Shown here piece by piece: positions 16,045-25,167 of a stretch of 64,000 nt of DNA. The translations under genes were made by a program, and so were the position numbers. The notes under the pieces were generated by a model. It was not told where the DNA came from. It saw only the letters and a program-made list of their open reading frames with translations, and searched no databases. Positions within the stretch are counted from its first letter, which is position 1. Each line of letters opens with the position of its first letter. Origin of the DNA: an uncultured Kiritimatiellota bacterium (GTDB lineage: Bacteria; Verrucomicrobiota; Kiritimatiellia; RFP12; UBA1067); assembly GCA_934635385.1 (NCBI GenBank), contig CAKTZI010000001.1:1-64000 (forward strand), given 5' to 3'.

Positions 16045-16247
16045 AACGAATCATGTTTGCTGAGAATTCTTATCCAAACGACATCGACAAGATGGACGCG
16101 ATTCGGGCGAAGTTTGAGAAGCTGATCGGGCGTCCCGTCCGGAAGAGCGAAGACATCACGCGCCTTGGCTTTTACGCGAAACAGGTGCGTGCGCGTACCC
16201 AGAAGGAGCGGGACGCGGCGCTGAAGAAAGCGGCTTCACATGAGTAA
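16041..16247 (+). CDS. Small hypothetical protein, 68 aa
   Basis: It starts with the ATGA overlap from the preceding peptide. The sequence is charged and helical (FEKLIGRPVRKSEDITRLGF, then KERDAALKKAASHE) with no membrane segment. I do not recognise it. Its position at the end of a coupled gene string supports that it is translated. Confidence 0.5.
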   Translation: MKRIMFAENSYPNDIDKMDAIRAKFEKLIGRPVRKSEDITRLGFYAKQVRARTQKERDAALKKAASHE

Positions 16248-16271
16248 GACATTCCTTGTGTTGCGAAAAGG

Positions 16272-16309
16272 GCCAGCCGTGGACGCCGAAGGTGACGGTG
16301 AAGGGCGGA
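16272..16309 (+). pseudogene. Fragment of the LRR-protein C-terminal domain
   Basis: A stretch coding QPWTPKVTVKGG matches the C-terminus of the LRR protein at 8071 (about 11,897-11,934) almost base for base, then continues into unrelated sequence. It looks like debris of a lost surface-protein gene. Nothing else is recognisable in 16310-16390. Confidence 0.5.
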
Positions 16310-16392
16310 TGCCTCGCGATTTTCGGGGTCTGTTTGGAGCAGGGAAAGGCGACCTTGCGCATGGATAAAGTGCGTCGCAGAAACTGCGCGGT

Positions 16393-16430
16393 CGGCCCTC
16401 TTGTGGAGAGGGCCGTGATTTTGATATACT
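16393..16430 (+). promoter_or_regulatory. Hairpin and promoter in front of the HerA-type operon
   Basis: A 7-bp perfect hairpin (GGCCCTC 16393-16399 hmm-free loop GAGGGCC to 16413) overlaps TTGTGG (16401-16406). After an 18-bp spacer comes TATACT (16425-16430) preceded by TGA. The hairpin overlapping the -35 region could terminate upstream transcription or limit promoter access. Confidence 0.5.
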
Positions 16431-16436
16431 ACCCTC

Positions 16437-16782
16437 CAACTGCAAAAGGTTGCGGCGAACCCGAAGGGGCTCTCGTCACCCTCGCGTAGGATAAAGTTAG
16501 ATGAAGAACGCGTAACCACGCGGACTTGTTCGTTCTGAGTAAACGTCCAAAAATTCAGAGGAACGACATGTCCTGCGGGGGGATGCGTCCAGGCACATGA
16601 CTGTGCCGGGCGTGTTTTCCTGCACTCATGTTTTCCTCAATGGCTTTGGACGGCCTTCTCAGAGAACACGGGTGAAGGAGGCACGCCCGCTTGTTTGTCT
16701 CCAGGCGTAACGCGGAAAGTGTCCTTTATGCCCCGGAGGCATTGTCCGTGCAATCTGCAATTCGTGGGCAAAAGAGGTACGG
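16437..16782 (+). promoter_or_regulatory. Long 5' leader of the HerA-type operon
   Basis: About 345 nt without a convincing gene lie between the predicted transcription start and the first start codon. GGCACA/TGTGCC forms a 6-bp hairpin near 16592-16607, and GGGCGTG near 16609 can pair with CACGCCC near 16682. The length and pairing recall the leader RNAs at 7610 and 53003, but the core of those RNAs (GGCTGACGGGCACC) is absent, so I do not place it in that family. Confidence 0.4.
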
Positions 16783-17406
16783 ATGAAAATGAACAAGTTG
16801 ATGATTGGTCTCGGATGCGCAGCGGTCTTGTGTCAGACGGCGTTTGGCGAAGAAGCGGCGGCGACCGCAACGGCCACCCCAGCGGTGGACGCAGCGACTG
16901 CTGCTTCGACGGCGGCGCAAGCGGCTGCGGCGCCGGCGGCGACAGAGCTGAAGGTCGAGCCCGGCGCCGTTCTGATGGTGTGGGCCGGCAAGGACATGTC
17001 CGAAGCTGAAATCGCCGCGATGGTCGACAAGGGCCCAAAGTTCACTACGCAAAATGGAGATGCCGACCCTGCTGTTAGATCGACGTCCGACATTACCTGT
17101 CGGTGGAGTGGAATCTTGAATGTGAGTGCGCCGGGAATTTATACGTTCAATTGCACGTCAAATCTGAGATGGTCGGAATCTAAAGTTTTTGTATTTATCA
17201 ATGGGGTACAGGTGTTTGAGATGACTGACCGTACAGGGTCGCGGGCGAAGAACGTGCAACTGCCTGGCCCTGCCAATATTGAGATTGTGATTTATGCGCC
17301 GAGCCATAATCAAGCAAGGCACTCGCTTATGCTCCGCTACAAGAAAGCCGGTACGTTGGCGTATACGACCTTGACACCGGAAGCGCTGTTCCACGGGGTT
17401 GAGTGA
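16783..17406 (+). CDS. Secreted protein, PA14-like fold suspected; first gene of operon
   Basis: A 207-residue protein with a signal peptide (LMIGLGCAAVLCQTAFG), an Ala/Thr-rich linker (about 24-55), then a beta-rich domain with ITCRWSGILNVSAPGIYTFN, FVFINGVQVFEM and VIYAPSHNQARHSLMLRY. The Trp/Gly strand pattern resembles PA14-type carbohydrate- or peptide-binding domains, but that is only a fold-level guess. GAGG at 16774-16777 supports ATG 16783. The stop overlaps the next start (TGATG), which makes it the head of the operon. Confidence 0.7.
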   Translation: MKMNKLMIGLGCAAVLCQTAFGEEAAATATATPAVDAATAASTAAQAAAAPAATELKVEPGAVLMVWAGKDMSEAEIAAMVDKGPKFTTQNGDADPAVRSTSDITCRWSGILNVSAPGIYTFNCTSNLRWSESKVFVFINGVQVFEMTDRTGSRAKNVQLPGPANIEIVIYAPSHNQARHSLMLRYKKAGTLAYTTLTPEALFHGVE

Positions 17407-18599
17407 TGGGCTTTGTCCGCAGCTGGTCGCTTGGGGCGGTTGTCCTGATGGTCGCAGTCCTGACGGGATGTGACCATCGGGATGAAGTCGCGGCACTCAT
17501 TCAGGCCAAGTATCCGGAACTGGCGGAGGGTGGCGGCTTTCGCTTCATCTCGTGCATTGAAGAGCGCGAGACGCATTGGCATTCGCGCATTTATCGGTTC
17601 CGGGGCTACGTTCGCTGGGATGCGCCATTCTACGCGGTCGAGGGCGTAAATCCTCCGCGTGCGGGATTGCCGGAGATTGTGACCGTTCGTGCGTATGATC
17701 CGTTCCCGCCAATTTGTCCGGGATTTCCCGGTCATCGTGGCGTCACATTTACGGCGACGCTGCACAGGGGTGATGCCGAGGTGGCAGATGACGCGGCCGT
17801 GAACCTTCCGACAGACGTTACGTTCTTCGGCGAAAAAGCCCTGAAAGCGCGGTATCGCGATGCTGTCATCATTCGTGCTGACGTGCCGTCTCAGGCCACG
17901 TCTTCGACTTCGCCGTTTGTACGTTCTTCTTCTCGTTCATCCCGTGTCCGTTTGGGTGTGCCCTTCTGGAGCCGCGAGGCACAAGCCCAACAGAGCAGCA
18001 AGGCACAGGAGGAACCGCAACAGTCTTCGCCGTCCCCGTTCCTACAAGGCGAGATCCCGGCGGAGGCATGGAACCGGGCGATTGCGGACGCGACGGCGGA
18101 CTGCACGTCGTTGCGTGAACGCGACAAGGCGTGTCGCGACGAGCTGTTTGAACGGGCGAAGACCGTCGAGGGCGAATCGTGGAAAGGCCAGAATGACGAA
18201 CAGTTGCAGGCGTATGTGAGCCGCTTGTCGTCCGCGCTTGACGACGTGCGGAAAATCTCGGACGAATGCCAGGCCCTGACGTCGAATCTTCATTACTACA
18301 CGTCCTTCCCGATTGAGTCGATGCGAAGCGCCGCCGTGTCCGAACAGGCGAGTGCGATTGCGAAGATTGGCGCGTTCTGGGATCGGTGGCTCAATCTCCT
18401 GAAGTTGCGCAGTTCAGACGTGGGGCGCGAGATGCAATATCGTGCGCAGAAAGGCGTGACGTTCATGCGCGGCGTCGAGACGCAGACGGTCGAGCAGAAG
18501 AAACCGAGCGTCATTAGGTATCAGCCCAAAGCGCAGATTCAGACGGGCGGTCGGCAGACACGTCCCCTGACAATACAAATGCCGCGACAGACGAAATAA
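17406..18599 (+). CDS. Predicted lipoprotein of the HerA-type operon
   Basis: A 397-residue protein. MGFVRSWSLGAVVLMVAVLTGCD is a lipoprotein signal with lipobox LTGC. Residues about 30-160 form a beta-rich domain (WHSRIYRFRGYVRWDAPFYA, GVTFTATLHRGDAEV). A Ser/Gln-rich linker follows (about 165-215), then a helical, likely coiled-coil domain (CTSLRERDKACRDELFERAK ... AYVSRLSSALDDVRKISDEC). The tail is basic (IQTGGRQTRPLTIQMPRQ). ATG 17406 overlaps the previous stop. It probably anchors at the envelope as a partner of the membrane proteins that follow. Confidence 0.75.
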   Translation: MGFVRSWSLGAVVLMVAVLTGCDHRDEVAALIQAKYPELAEGGGFRFISCIEERETHWHSRIYRFRGYVRWDAPFYAVEGVNPPRAGLPEIVTVRAYDPFPPICPGFPGHRGVTFTATLHRGDAEVADDAAVNLPTDVTFFGEKALKARYRDAVIIRADVPSQATSSTSPFVRSSSRSSRVRLGVPFWSREAQAQQSSKAQEEPQQSSPSPFLQGEIPAEAWNRAIADATADCTSLRERDKACRDELFERAKTVEGESWKGQNDEQLQAYVSRLSSALDDVRKISDECQALTSNLHYYTSFPIESMRSAAVSEQASAIAKIGAFWDRWLNLLKLRSSDVGREMQYRAQKGVTFMRGVETQTVEQKKPSVIRYQPKAQIQTGGRQTRPLTIQMPRQTK

Positions 18600-18613
18600 C
18601 CAAGGAGCAACAA

Positions 18614-19294
18614 ATGATGAAGATGCCGTCTCATGGGAACGTGGCCAAGGTGCTGGCCTACTGGCCGTTTATTCTTTCCGTGGCCTTGCCTGTCGCAGGG
18701 CTTTTTGCGGCAAATGTTCTTCTCGGCGAGAACGTGATGCCGATGAATGTCGCGGCGGGACTGGTCGCCGTCCACTTTCTAGTCCTGTCCTACCTCTACA
18801 AGGTCAAGGGCGGAGAAGACGGCTATTGGTCTCTTTTTGGCTTGACGACCGCGTGCCTTGTCGGCGATGTCATTATCCTGTGCGGCGCAACCAAGGGGCT
18901 TGACGGACTCCTTTCCGCCTCCGTGACCGTGGGCTTGGTGGTGACGCCGTTCCTTCTCGCAAATGCGGAGCTGCGCCGCCGTGTTTACGGCCCTTGCATT
19001 CGCCAGAGCTTTGGCATGCTGGGCAGTGCGCTCAACAAGAATTCAGTGGAGGACATTGCCCTTGGCCTTTTCGGCGGCGTCCTCGGCATTCTCTTTTCGC
19101 TTCTCCTCCTGTTGGCGTTTGGGTCGTTGCTGATGATTGGCTTACATGTCTGGGCGTTGGGACGGGCGTTTTCAGATGGGGTGTCCCAGAGTCGGCAGAC
19201 GCAAGAGGCGACATCCGAGTGTGCGACAGAAGAGACGGAGCCGCAAGACGTCTCGACCGCTTCCTCGTCCGATGACGTGATTGTGGCGGATTGA
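18614..19294 (+). CDS. Polytopic membrane protein of the HerA-type operon
   Basis: A 226-residue protein with about five hydrophobic segments: VLAYWPFILSVALPVAGLFA, then MNVAAGLVAVHFLVLSYL, LTTACLVGDVIILCGA, ASVTVGLVVTPFLLA and a long final one around LGILFSLLLLLAFGSLLMIG. An acidic, Ser/Thr-rich cytoplasmic tail closes it. AAGGAG (18602-18607) is six bases from ATG 18614. No family recognised. Its place directly before the ATPase gene suggests a membrane platform for that ATPase. Confidence 0.75.
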   Translation: MMKMPSHGNVAKVLAYWPFILSVALPVAGLFAANVLLGENVMPMNVAAGLVAVHFLVLSYLYKVKGGEDGYWSLFGLTTACLVGDVIILCGATKGLDGLLSASVTVGLVVTPFLLANAELRRRVYGPCIRQSFGMLGSALNKNSVEDIALGLFGGVLGILFSLLLLLAFGSLLMIGLHVWALGRAFSDGVSQSRQTQEATSECATEETEPQDVSTASSSDDVIVAD

Positions 19295-19310
19295 AAAAGG
19301 GATAATGCCC

Positions 19311-22300
19311 ATGAGCCGAGTCTACAGTTCAGAAAACGGTGGCGAAATTGCGTCGGCGTATGCCAATCCCGAACGTTTTGGCGAAACCGCGCTTCCGCAG
19401 AAACGGGCGCTGATCGCGAATCGAAGCGAGAACATCGTCAAGCTCTTGGAGGCGGCGGACGACGCGACGAACCGCACGTATTTGTCGTCATGCGCCAACG
19501 ACGAGATCGTGCCGTTCGTGGATCGCCGCTTGTCGAAAGGCGTTCTTGAAGGCATCGACCGGATCTCCCTTTACAGGATTTCCCGTCTCGTCTATGGTGC
19601 GGACGAGAATCCGGCGGACAAGCTCAAGGCGTTTTTCCTTGGGCTGTCCGGTCTCAAGCACCATCCGTCTGTCTTTTACATTCTGCAGAACAGGTGCGTC
19701 AATGTCATTGACAGGCGGTTTGAGTTCTCGCTGTATGTCGGGGTAACGCCATTGCGCTATGAGGACAAGGACAGCTTGCGCGAGATTTTCCACCATTCGT
19801 TTGACGGCATCTTTCTGGGCAGTCAGCATTCGCAGGCCTTGTCAAACGAGGACATCGAGCAGATTCGCGCACACGCGAAAGTCTCGGCACCCTACATCGT
19901 GGGCGTCACGGCCCAGCCGTCGGTCAAGAAGAACACGGACGAGGAAACCGTCTCGCAGGGACTGGAGCAGTTCGTTGACGTCATGCGCGTTCAGAGCTAC
20001 ACGGCGGTGCTGCTGGCAACGCCGGTTGACCGTCCGATGATCGAGCGGCGCAAACGTGAACTGGAGAACCTGCATTCGCAGCTGACGCTGTTCCAGAAAG
20101 TCAACCTGACGTTTGGAGAGAACGAGAGCGAGGCCATTGGCGAGAGCGTCAGCAAGTCGATTACGCTTTCCGAGTCGAACTCGATGAGCCTGACGACGAG
20201 CCGTAGCAGCAGCTCCTCGACGAACGAGAGCCATTCGACCAGCTCGTCGCATTCGGGCGACGGATGGTCATCTGGCTCGTCAAGTTCATACGGCAGTTCG
20301 GACACGTTCGGGTTTTCGACCTCGACGGGCATTTCCATCACCAAGGGACGCTCGACCGGCGACACGACCGGATCCTCGACCACGCGGACAAGCGGCTCGT
20401 CCGTGACGTATGCGGTCGAAGCCCAGAACAAGAGCATCGTCGATCTTCTGTCGCGCTTGGACGAGACGCTGAAGAAGCTTTCGGACGCCGAGACGTTCGG
20501 GCTGTGGGAATGCGCGGCCTATTTCATTTCAAGCAAGGAGAGCGTGTCGCTGTTTGCCGCGAATGCGTTCAAGGGCCTCGTGTTGGGTGACGAATCCGTG
20601 GGGGAGCGCAGCCATACGATCTGTTGGCCGCCGACGGATAGGCCGCGTCAGCAGAATCTGCTGAACGCCGTGCTGAGCGGCGTTCACCCGACGTTTGTCA
20701 ACGACCGGGGAATCTTTCGCAAGGTGCTGCCGACAAATTTCGTCAGTGGCGACGATTTGCCGTTCTTCTTGCCGTTGCCGCAGAAGTCGGTTCCGGGGCT
20801 TGCCGTGGACAAGGTGGCTGCGTTCGAGCGGTCAGTGGCGACAAAGAGCGGACGTGGTGCGAACGGCGATAAAGTCGTTCCCTTCGGTCGCGTGTGCCAT
20901 ATGTATCACGAGGAGTTGCCGGTCGAGCTCGATCTCAATGACTTTACGCGGCATTGCTTTATTACGGGATCGACGGGATCTGGAAAGTCCAACACGACCG
21001 AACTGCTCATCCAGCGGTGCATCGAGAAAGAGGTGAACTTCCTGATTGTCGAACCGGCGAAAGGCGAATACAAGAAGGCCTTCAAGAACACGCCGGGCAT
21101 TTCGATCTTCACCACGCACCCGCTCTGCGAGACGCTTCTGCATGTCAATCCGTTCAAGTTTCCCACCGGCATTCACGTGCTGGAGCATATCGACCGGCTG
21201 CTCGGCATCTTCAGTGCGTGCTGGGAACTGACGGCGGCCATGCCGGCAATCCTGAAGAAAAGCGTGGAGGCGGCCTATCAGAAGGTCGGATGGGATTTGC
21301 CGAATTCCTATTACATCGGTACGCCGGACGGGGCGGCGAGTGTGCCTCAGTACCCAACGTTTTCGACGCTCGTGTCCGAACTGGAGCGAATCATCCAGAA
21401 CTCCGGCTATTCGGCCGAGGCCAAGGGCAACTACACGGGCGCCTTGGTGACACGTGTCGAATCTTTGACGGCCGGCGTGCTACGACAGGTGTTCTGCAGC
21501 GAGGAGGAAATTGCGGCAGAAGTTCTGTTCGATGCGCGGACAATTGTCGATTTGAGCCGACTGGGCTCGGAAGAGACGAAGACGCTGATCATGGGCGTTC
21601 TCGTCATGCAACTCTCGGAACACCGCCAGACGCATACGCAAGGCACGAACAAGAGCATTCAGCACGTCACGGTAATCGAGGAGGCCCATAATCTGTTGCG
21701 GAACTCGGCTGACATGGGGGCGGGCGGTTCAACGCTCGTCAAGAAGTCGGTCGAGATGATCGCCAATGCGATCGCCGAGATGCGCACGTATGGCGAAGGC
21801 TTCATGATCGTCGACCAGTCGCCGACAGCCGTTGACATCTCGGCAATCAAGAATACCAACACGAAGATTGTCATGCGTCTGCCCGAACAGCACGACTGCG
21901 AGGCGATTGCCAACGCGATGGGACTTGACGAGTTTCAGACGCGCGAGCTGTCGCGACTCTCGCCCGGCATGGCGGTCGTGATGCAGAACACGTGGATCTC
22001 GGCCGTTTTGACGAAGGTTGCCAAGAGCAGCGATGAAACACGTGGCGAGGAAGAGTGGACGGACGCGAATTTCAACCGTGAACTGCGGGCGCGTCTGGCG
22101 CTGGCGGTCGGGGCACTTGGCTATGACCGTGCGCTGTATTACAAGCCCGGCCAGACAAGCTACACAGACGAATGGTTCAGGCAACTTCCGACTTTGGAGG
22201 ACATCGAAAGTCGCATTGACAAGGCGGTCGTGGGGCATTACGGAGAATTTGTGGGCGCGGCTCGCATGGCGGATCTGGAGAAGAAAAAAGTCCCAAAACC

Positions 22301-22712
22301 TTGGCCGATGCCGGCGCGCGCCAAGGAACTGCATGCGCTGTTCGGTTATTATGAGCGGACTTATGGCTTGAGCGCGTGTGCGCGCATGACGGCCAATCGA
22401 ATCGGCCATGGCCTGTTGGCCGTTGCGTTGCTCGGTTGCGGTGAATGCTGGCGGCTGTTCCTGAGTTTGTCGGACACGCCGCGCGAACGCAACCGCGAGG
22501 CGTTTGTCCGTATCCTCAGGGCCTATGTTCCGCAGCCGATTCTCGAACGCCATGAGAATGACTTCAAGAAGATGGCGGCTTGTGTGCGACGGGCGATGGA
22601 GGATGTCGGAATTGTGCAGACGGGCGGGACGGCGGATGACAAGCTGGCCTTTATCAAAGGCGTGAACCGTGAGAAGCCTGTCGACCGGCTGATGCAGATC
22701 GGAGTGAAATGA
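19311..22712 (+). CDS. HerA/VirB4-like (DUF87) P-loop ATPase with Ser-rich insert
   Basis: An 1,133-residue ATPase. The N-terminal ~270 residues are an unrecognised alpha/beta region. A low-complexity Ser/Thr/Gly region runs from about 275 to 365. The ATPase core has ITGSTGSGKSNT (Walker A Gly553-Ser560), FLIVEPAKGEYK, Walker B VTVIEEAH (Glu790, Glu791) and IVDQSPTAVDISAIKNTNTK followed by IVMRLPE, all typical of HerA/DUF87/VirB4 hexameric pumps that move DNA or protein. The last ~200 residues are helical. TTG 19281 and ATG 19305 are alternative starts; ATG 19311 has the best spacing from AAAGG. It overlaps the next gene (ATGA). Inferred role: the motor of an envelope system, or an anti-invader ATPase. 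Confidence 0.85.
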   Translation: MSRVYSSENGGEIASAYANPERFGETALPQKRALIANRSENIVKLLEAADDATNRTYLSSCANDEIVPFVDRRLSKGVLEGIDRISLYRISRLVYGADENPADKLKAFFLGLSGLKHHPSVFYILQNRCVNVIDRRFEFSLYVGVTPLRYEDKDSLREIFHHSFDGIFLGSQHSQALSNEDIEQIRAHAKVSAPYIVGVTAQPSVKKNTDEETVSQGLEQFVDVMRVQSYTAVLLATPVDRPMIERRKRELENLHSQLTLFQKVNLTFGENESEAIGESVSKSITLSESNSMSLTTSRSSSSSTNESHSTSSSHSGDGWSSGSSSSYGSSDTFGFSTSTGISITKGRSTGDTTGSSTTRTSGSSVTYAVEAQNKSIVDLLSRLDETLKKLSDAETFGLWECAAYFISSKESVSLFAANAFKGLVLGDESVGERSHTICWPPTDRPRQQNLLNAVLSGVHPTFVNDRGIFRKVLPTNFVSGDDLPFFLPLPQKSVPGLAVDKVAAFERSVATKSGRGANGDKVVPFGRVCHMYHEELPVELDLNDFTRHCFITGSTGSGKSNTTELLIQRCIEKEVNFLIVEPAKGEYKKAFKNTPGISIFTTHPLCETLLHVNPFKFPTGIHVLEHIDRLLGIFSACWELTAAMPAILKKSVEAAYQKVGWDLPNSYYIGTPDGAASVPQYPTFSTLVSELERIIQNSGYSAEAKGNYTGALVTRVESLTAGVLRQVFCSEEEIAAEVLFDARTIVDLSRLGSEETKTLIMGVLVMQLSEHRQTHTQGTNKSIQHVTVIEEAHNLLRNSADMGAGGSTLVKKSVEMIANAIAEMRTYGEGFMIVDQSPTAVDISAIKNTNTKIVMRLPEQHDCEAIANAMGLDEFQTRELSRLSPGMAVVMQNTWISAVLTKVAKSSDETRGEEEWTDANFNRELRARLALAVGALGYDRALYYKPGQTSYTDEWFRQLPTLEDIESRIDKAVVGHYGEFVGAARMADLEKKKVPKPWPMPARAKELHALFGYYERTYGLSACARMTANRIGHGLLAVALLGCGECWRLFLSLSDTPRERNREAFVRILRAYVPQPILERHENDFKKMAACVRRAMEDVGIVQTGGTADDKLAFIKGVNREKPVDRLMQIGVK

Positions 22713-24778
22713 TGAAAATCCAAACCAGATATCATCTTTTTGTCAATGAGTATGCGCTTCAGCCGAATCTGCGGGCGCGTCTCTTCAAGGACGACGTGTG
22801 CGCCGCGACGGATGTCGATGCCGACTTCTGGATCGAGAAGATGGCCCAGCCTCTGCTTGCGCAGAATTATGTGGAAACTTGGGATCATGAGTTTCGGTAT
22901 TTGGAAACGGACAAGGCGGGTGAAGAGAAAGTCCTGTATGTCCACGGAAGCGAATTCGCCCGTCGTTTCTTTACGGCGATCTTCCGCTTCATGAACGACT
23001 GGAAGAAAATCAGGTATTGCATGTGCAAGCCGGTTGCCGGCCGCATGCCGCTCATCATCGACGAGACGCCGTTGGCGGAACGGATAGAGGCGTTCAAGCG
23101 GACGGTTGAAAACGGCGCGGAGATTCGCCCGATGCCGTTGAAGATCTTGGTCGAATCCGATTTCAAGGGAACAAAGTTTCTCGTAGACGACTTGAAACGT
23201 CGAATCGATGGACACGGCGTATTTGACCTGACGTTTCAGGTGGCGGGGCTCGGTTCGGAAGAAAGCGCAGACCTGAAGATCTTGCTGGTGACGCCGGACG
23301 CAAAGGCCGATATGTCTCCTGGTCAGGGGCTGGTCTTCGTGTGGGATCCGAACTTTCCGATGGACGATGTTCTGAATCCCTTGGGGGGCGATTTCTCAAC
23401 GCCCGAGAGGCAGTTGCCGCGAATCTTTGAGGACCTGCCGTATTGTTGGTGCTTCAGCCATCCGGATTCGCTTCTTACGACCATCTGCGCCTACGTGGAG
23501 AGCCAGTTGCTGGCCCCGGCCTTTGCTCGGCTTTGTGCGGAGACACCGCGCGCGTCAACAAGTGTCGAATGGCTGCGCTTGGGGCGTGTCTTTCCGTTTA
23601 CGGTTGTGGAGAGTCCGAAGGAGGTCGTGGTCGATGATGAACTTCGGATTTGCGTCCATCACGCCAGTCGACGCGCGGGCGGCTTGCCGTGCGTGTCCGT
23701 CGAAGGGTATCTTCCGACGGTCACCGAGATTTCCGACTGCGAGACGGAACTGTTGCTTCGCACGAACAGTCTGACGCCCGTGCGTGTTTCGCATAACGTC
23801 TCCACGCGCGAAAAGGCTTGGCCTTCCGAATGGCGGACAGAATGTGTCTTCATGTCGTGTGAAGATGGTCGTTGCGAACAGGTTTCCGTCGGGCGGCACG
23901 AGCATCAGGTCGTTGTCCTGAATCATGGGCTGACAACCGATTTTGACCTAAAGACAACAGCCGAGGCAACAGGCGAGAATGCGTATCGCGTGAAGACGCA
24001 CGAGGAATTTTCTCTGACGGTTCGCGCCTCGAACAAGTATGACTTGAGGATTATTCCGAAGGATGCAGACGATTTTCAGATCAAGGCGCCCGAAGGGTTG
24101 AGGGTTTCGTCACAAGGGAACAAGATCAGCCTGGAGGCAGAGAAGCCCGGCTGTTTTGATATCGAAGTTTCGTATGCCAATGGACGATGCGCATCCAAGA
24201 CAGTCCGATTCGCAGCTTTTGATGTGGCGACGTCGCTGCATTATGAAATCAAGAGTGCGCCCAAGAAGGGGCATCCGCCGTTTGCAATCAAATACGACAA
24301 GAATGGCGATGCGCATTTCGAGTGTTTCCCTGATGATGAGTTCACGCTTCAGGCGTGGCTGGAGGGGCCGTCCGAACCGCTGTGGGAGTCTCGGGTGTCC
24401 GTTGACGGGCTCAAGATCGAGCCGTGGGACGACAAGGCGAAGGTGCATCGGATCCTGTACGCCTCGGCAGGCGACAAGTCGTTTACGCTTGCGCCGGTAG
24501 ACGGTTCGCTTCCGCCGCGCACGGTGACGTGCAAGGTCTTGGTGAACTATTCCGACATCTTCCTGAAGACGATGGCGGTCGGCACGGCGTTCGCCGCCTT
24601 CCTCGCGTGGTTCATCTACGGACTGTCCCTGTGGACGGTGCCGGTTTACCTCTTCCCCTTGGTCACGTATGGCCTTTATTTCGGGAAGCGGTTTCCGATG
24701 CATCGTGCTGTCATGTTCGTGCTGTTCGTGTGGGATCTTTTCATGGCCGCACAAGCTGTCTGGGAGGAGATTGCCTGA
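22709..24778 (+). CDS. Membrane-anchored protein with beta-sandwich region, ATPase partner
   Basis: A 689-residue protein coupled to the ATPase gene by ATGA. The N-terminal ~330 residues are alpha/beta (KILVESDFKGTKFLVDDLKR, VDDELRICVHHASRR). The middle (about 350-605) is beta-strand rich, like stacked Ig-type domains (FSLTVRASNKYDLRIIP, CFDIEVSYANGRC, DDEFTLQAWLEG). The C-terminus has two or three membrane segments (MAVGTAFAAFLAWFIYGL, VPVYLFPLVTYGLYF, VMFVLFVWDLFMAA). The order soluble, Ig-like, membrane suggests a tail-anchored protein. No named family recognised. ATG 22709 or 22712 may be the start. Confidence 0.7.
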   Translation: MMKIQTRYHLFVNEYALQPNLRARLFKDDVCAATDVDADFWIEKMAQPLLAQNYVETWDHEFRYLETDKAGEEKVLYVHGSEFARRFFTAIFRFMNDWKKIRYCMCKPVAGRMPLIIDETPLAERIEAFKRTVENGAEIRPMPLKILVESDFKGTKFLVDDLKRRIDGHGVFDLTFQVAGLGSEESADLKILLVTPDAKADMSPGQGLVFVWDPNFPMDDVLNPLGGDFSTPERQLPRIFEDLPYCWCFSHPDSLLTTICAYVESQLLAPAFARLCAETPRASTSVEWLRLGRVFPFTVVESPKEVVVDDELRICVHHASRRAGGLPCVSVEGYLPTVTEISDCETELLLRTNSLTPVRVSHNVSTREKAWPSEWRTECVFMSCEDGRCEQVSVGRHEHQVVVLNHGLTTDFDLKTTAEATGENAYRVKTHEEFSLTVRASNKYDLRIIPKDADDFQIKAPEGLRVSSQGNKISLEAEKPGCFDIEVSYANGRCASKTVRFAAFDVATSLHYEIKSAPKKGHPPFAIKYDKNGDAHFECFPDDEFTLQAWLEGPSEPLWESRVSVDGLKIEPWDDKAKVHRILYASAGDKSFTLAPVDGSLPPRTVTCKVLVNYSDIFLKTMAVGTAFAAFLAWFIYGLSLWTVPVYLFPLVTYGLYFGKRFPMHRAVMFVLFVWDLFMAAQAVWEEIA

Positions 24779-25167
24779 TGGCGATGCTTTGCAACTTCGG
24801 CGAGAATGAACTGCCGCGCACGACGCAGGAGGTTCGTGAGCTGGAGGTCTCGAACGTCGAGACGTTCGCGGACTTCAATTGGACGTACGCGAACTATGAA
24901 ATGACGGTTGCGCGAAGCGTCGAATGCAATCCGATCCTGCAGAAGAAGGTTGATGGGCTTTGTGACCAATACGATGCGGAGCAGTTGGCTTTTGCGCTGA
25001 AGGACTTGGAATGGAAGATCCTGTCCGCTCGTCGAGGCTGTCACGATGTGCTTTCGGGCGGCAATCGGGAAAGTTTGTTGGAACAGAAGGCGCAGTTAGA
25101 ACAGCTGACGGTTCAAAAGGCCGTGCTGGAGGCAGCGAGACGTCGAATCGGAGAAAAGGAACCATGA
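24778..25167 (+). CDS. Small helical protein, 129 aa
   Basis: It starts at the last base of the preceding stop codon (TGATG). The sequence is soluble and helical (EVRELEVSNVETFADFNWTY, then a probable coiled coil LLEQKAQLEQLTVQKAVLEA near the C-terminus). I do not recognise it. Tight coupling on both sides (the next gene overlaps by ATGA) argues that it works in fixed ratio with its neighbours. Confidence 0.7.
   Translation: MAMLCNFGENELPRTTQEVRELEVSNVETFADFNWTYANYEMTVARSVECNPILQKKVDGLCDQYDAEQLAFALKDLEWKILSARRGCHDVLSGGNRESLLEQKAQLEQLTVQKAVLEAARRRIGEKEP

Noticed and set aside
19311..22712. FtsK or TraG-type DNA translocase
   Set aside because: The motifs after Walker A (VEPAKGEYK, EEAHNLL, DQSPTAVD) are of the HerA/DUF87/VirB4 kind, and there is no FtsK gamma domain or N-terminal membrane block.
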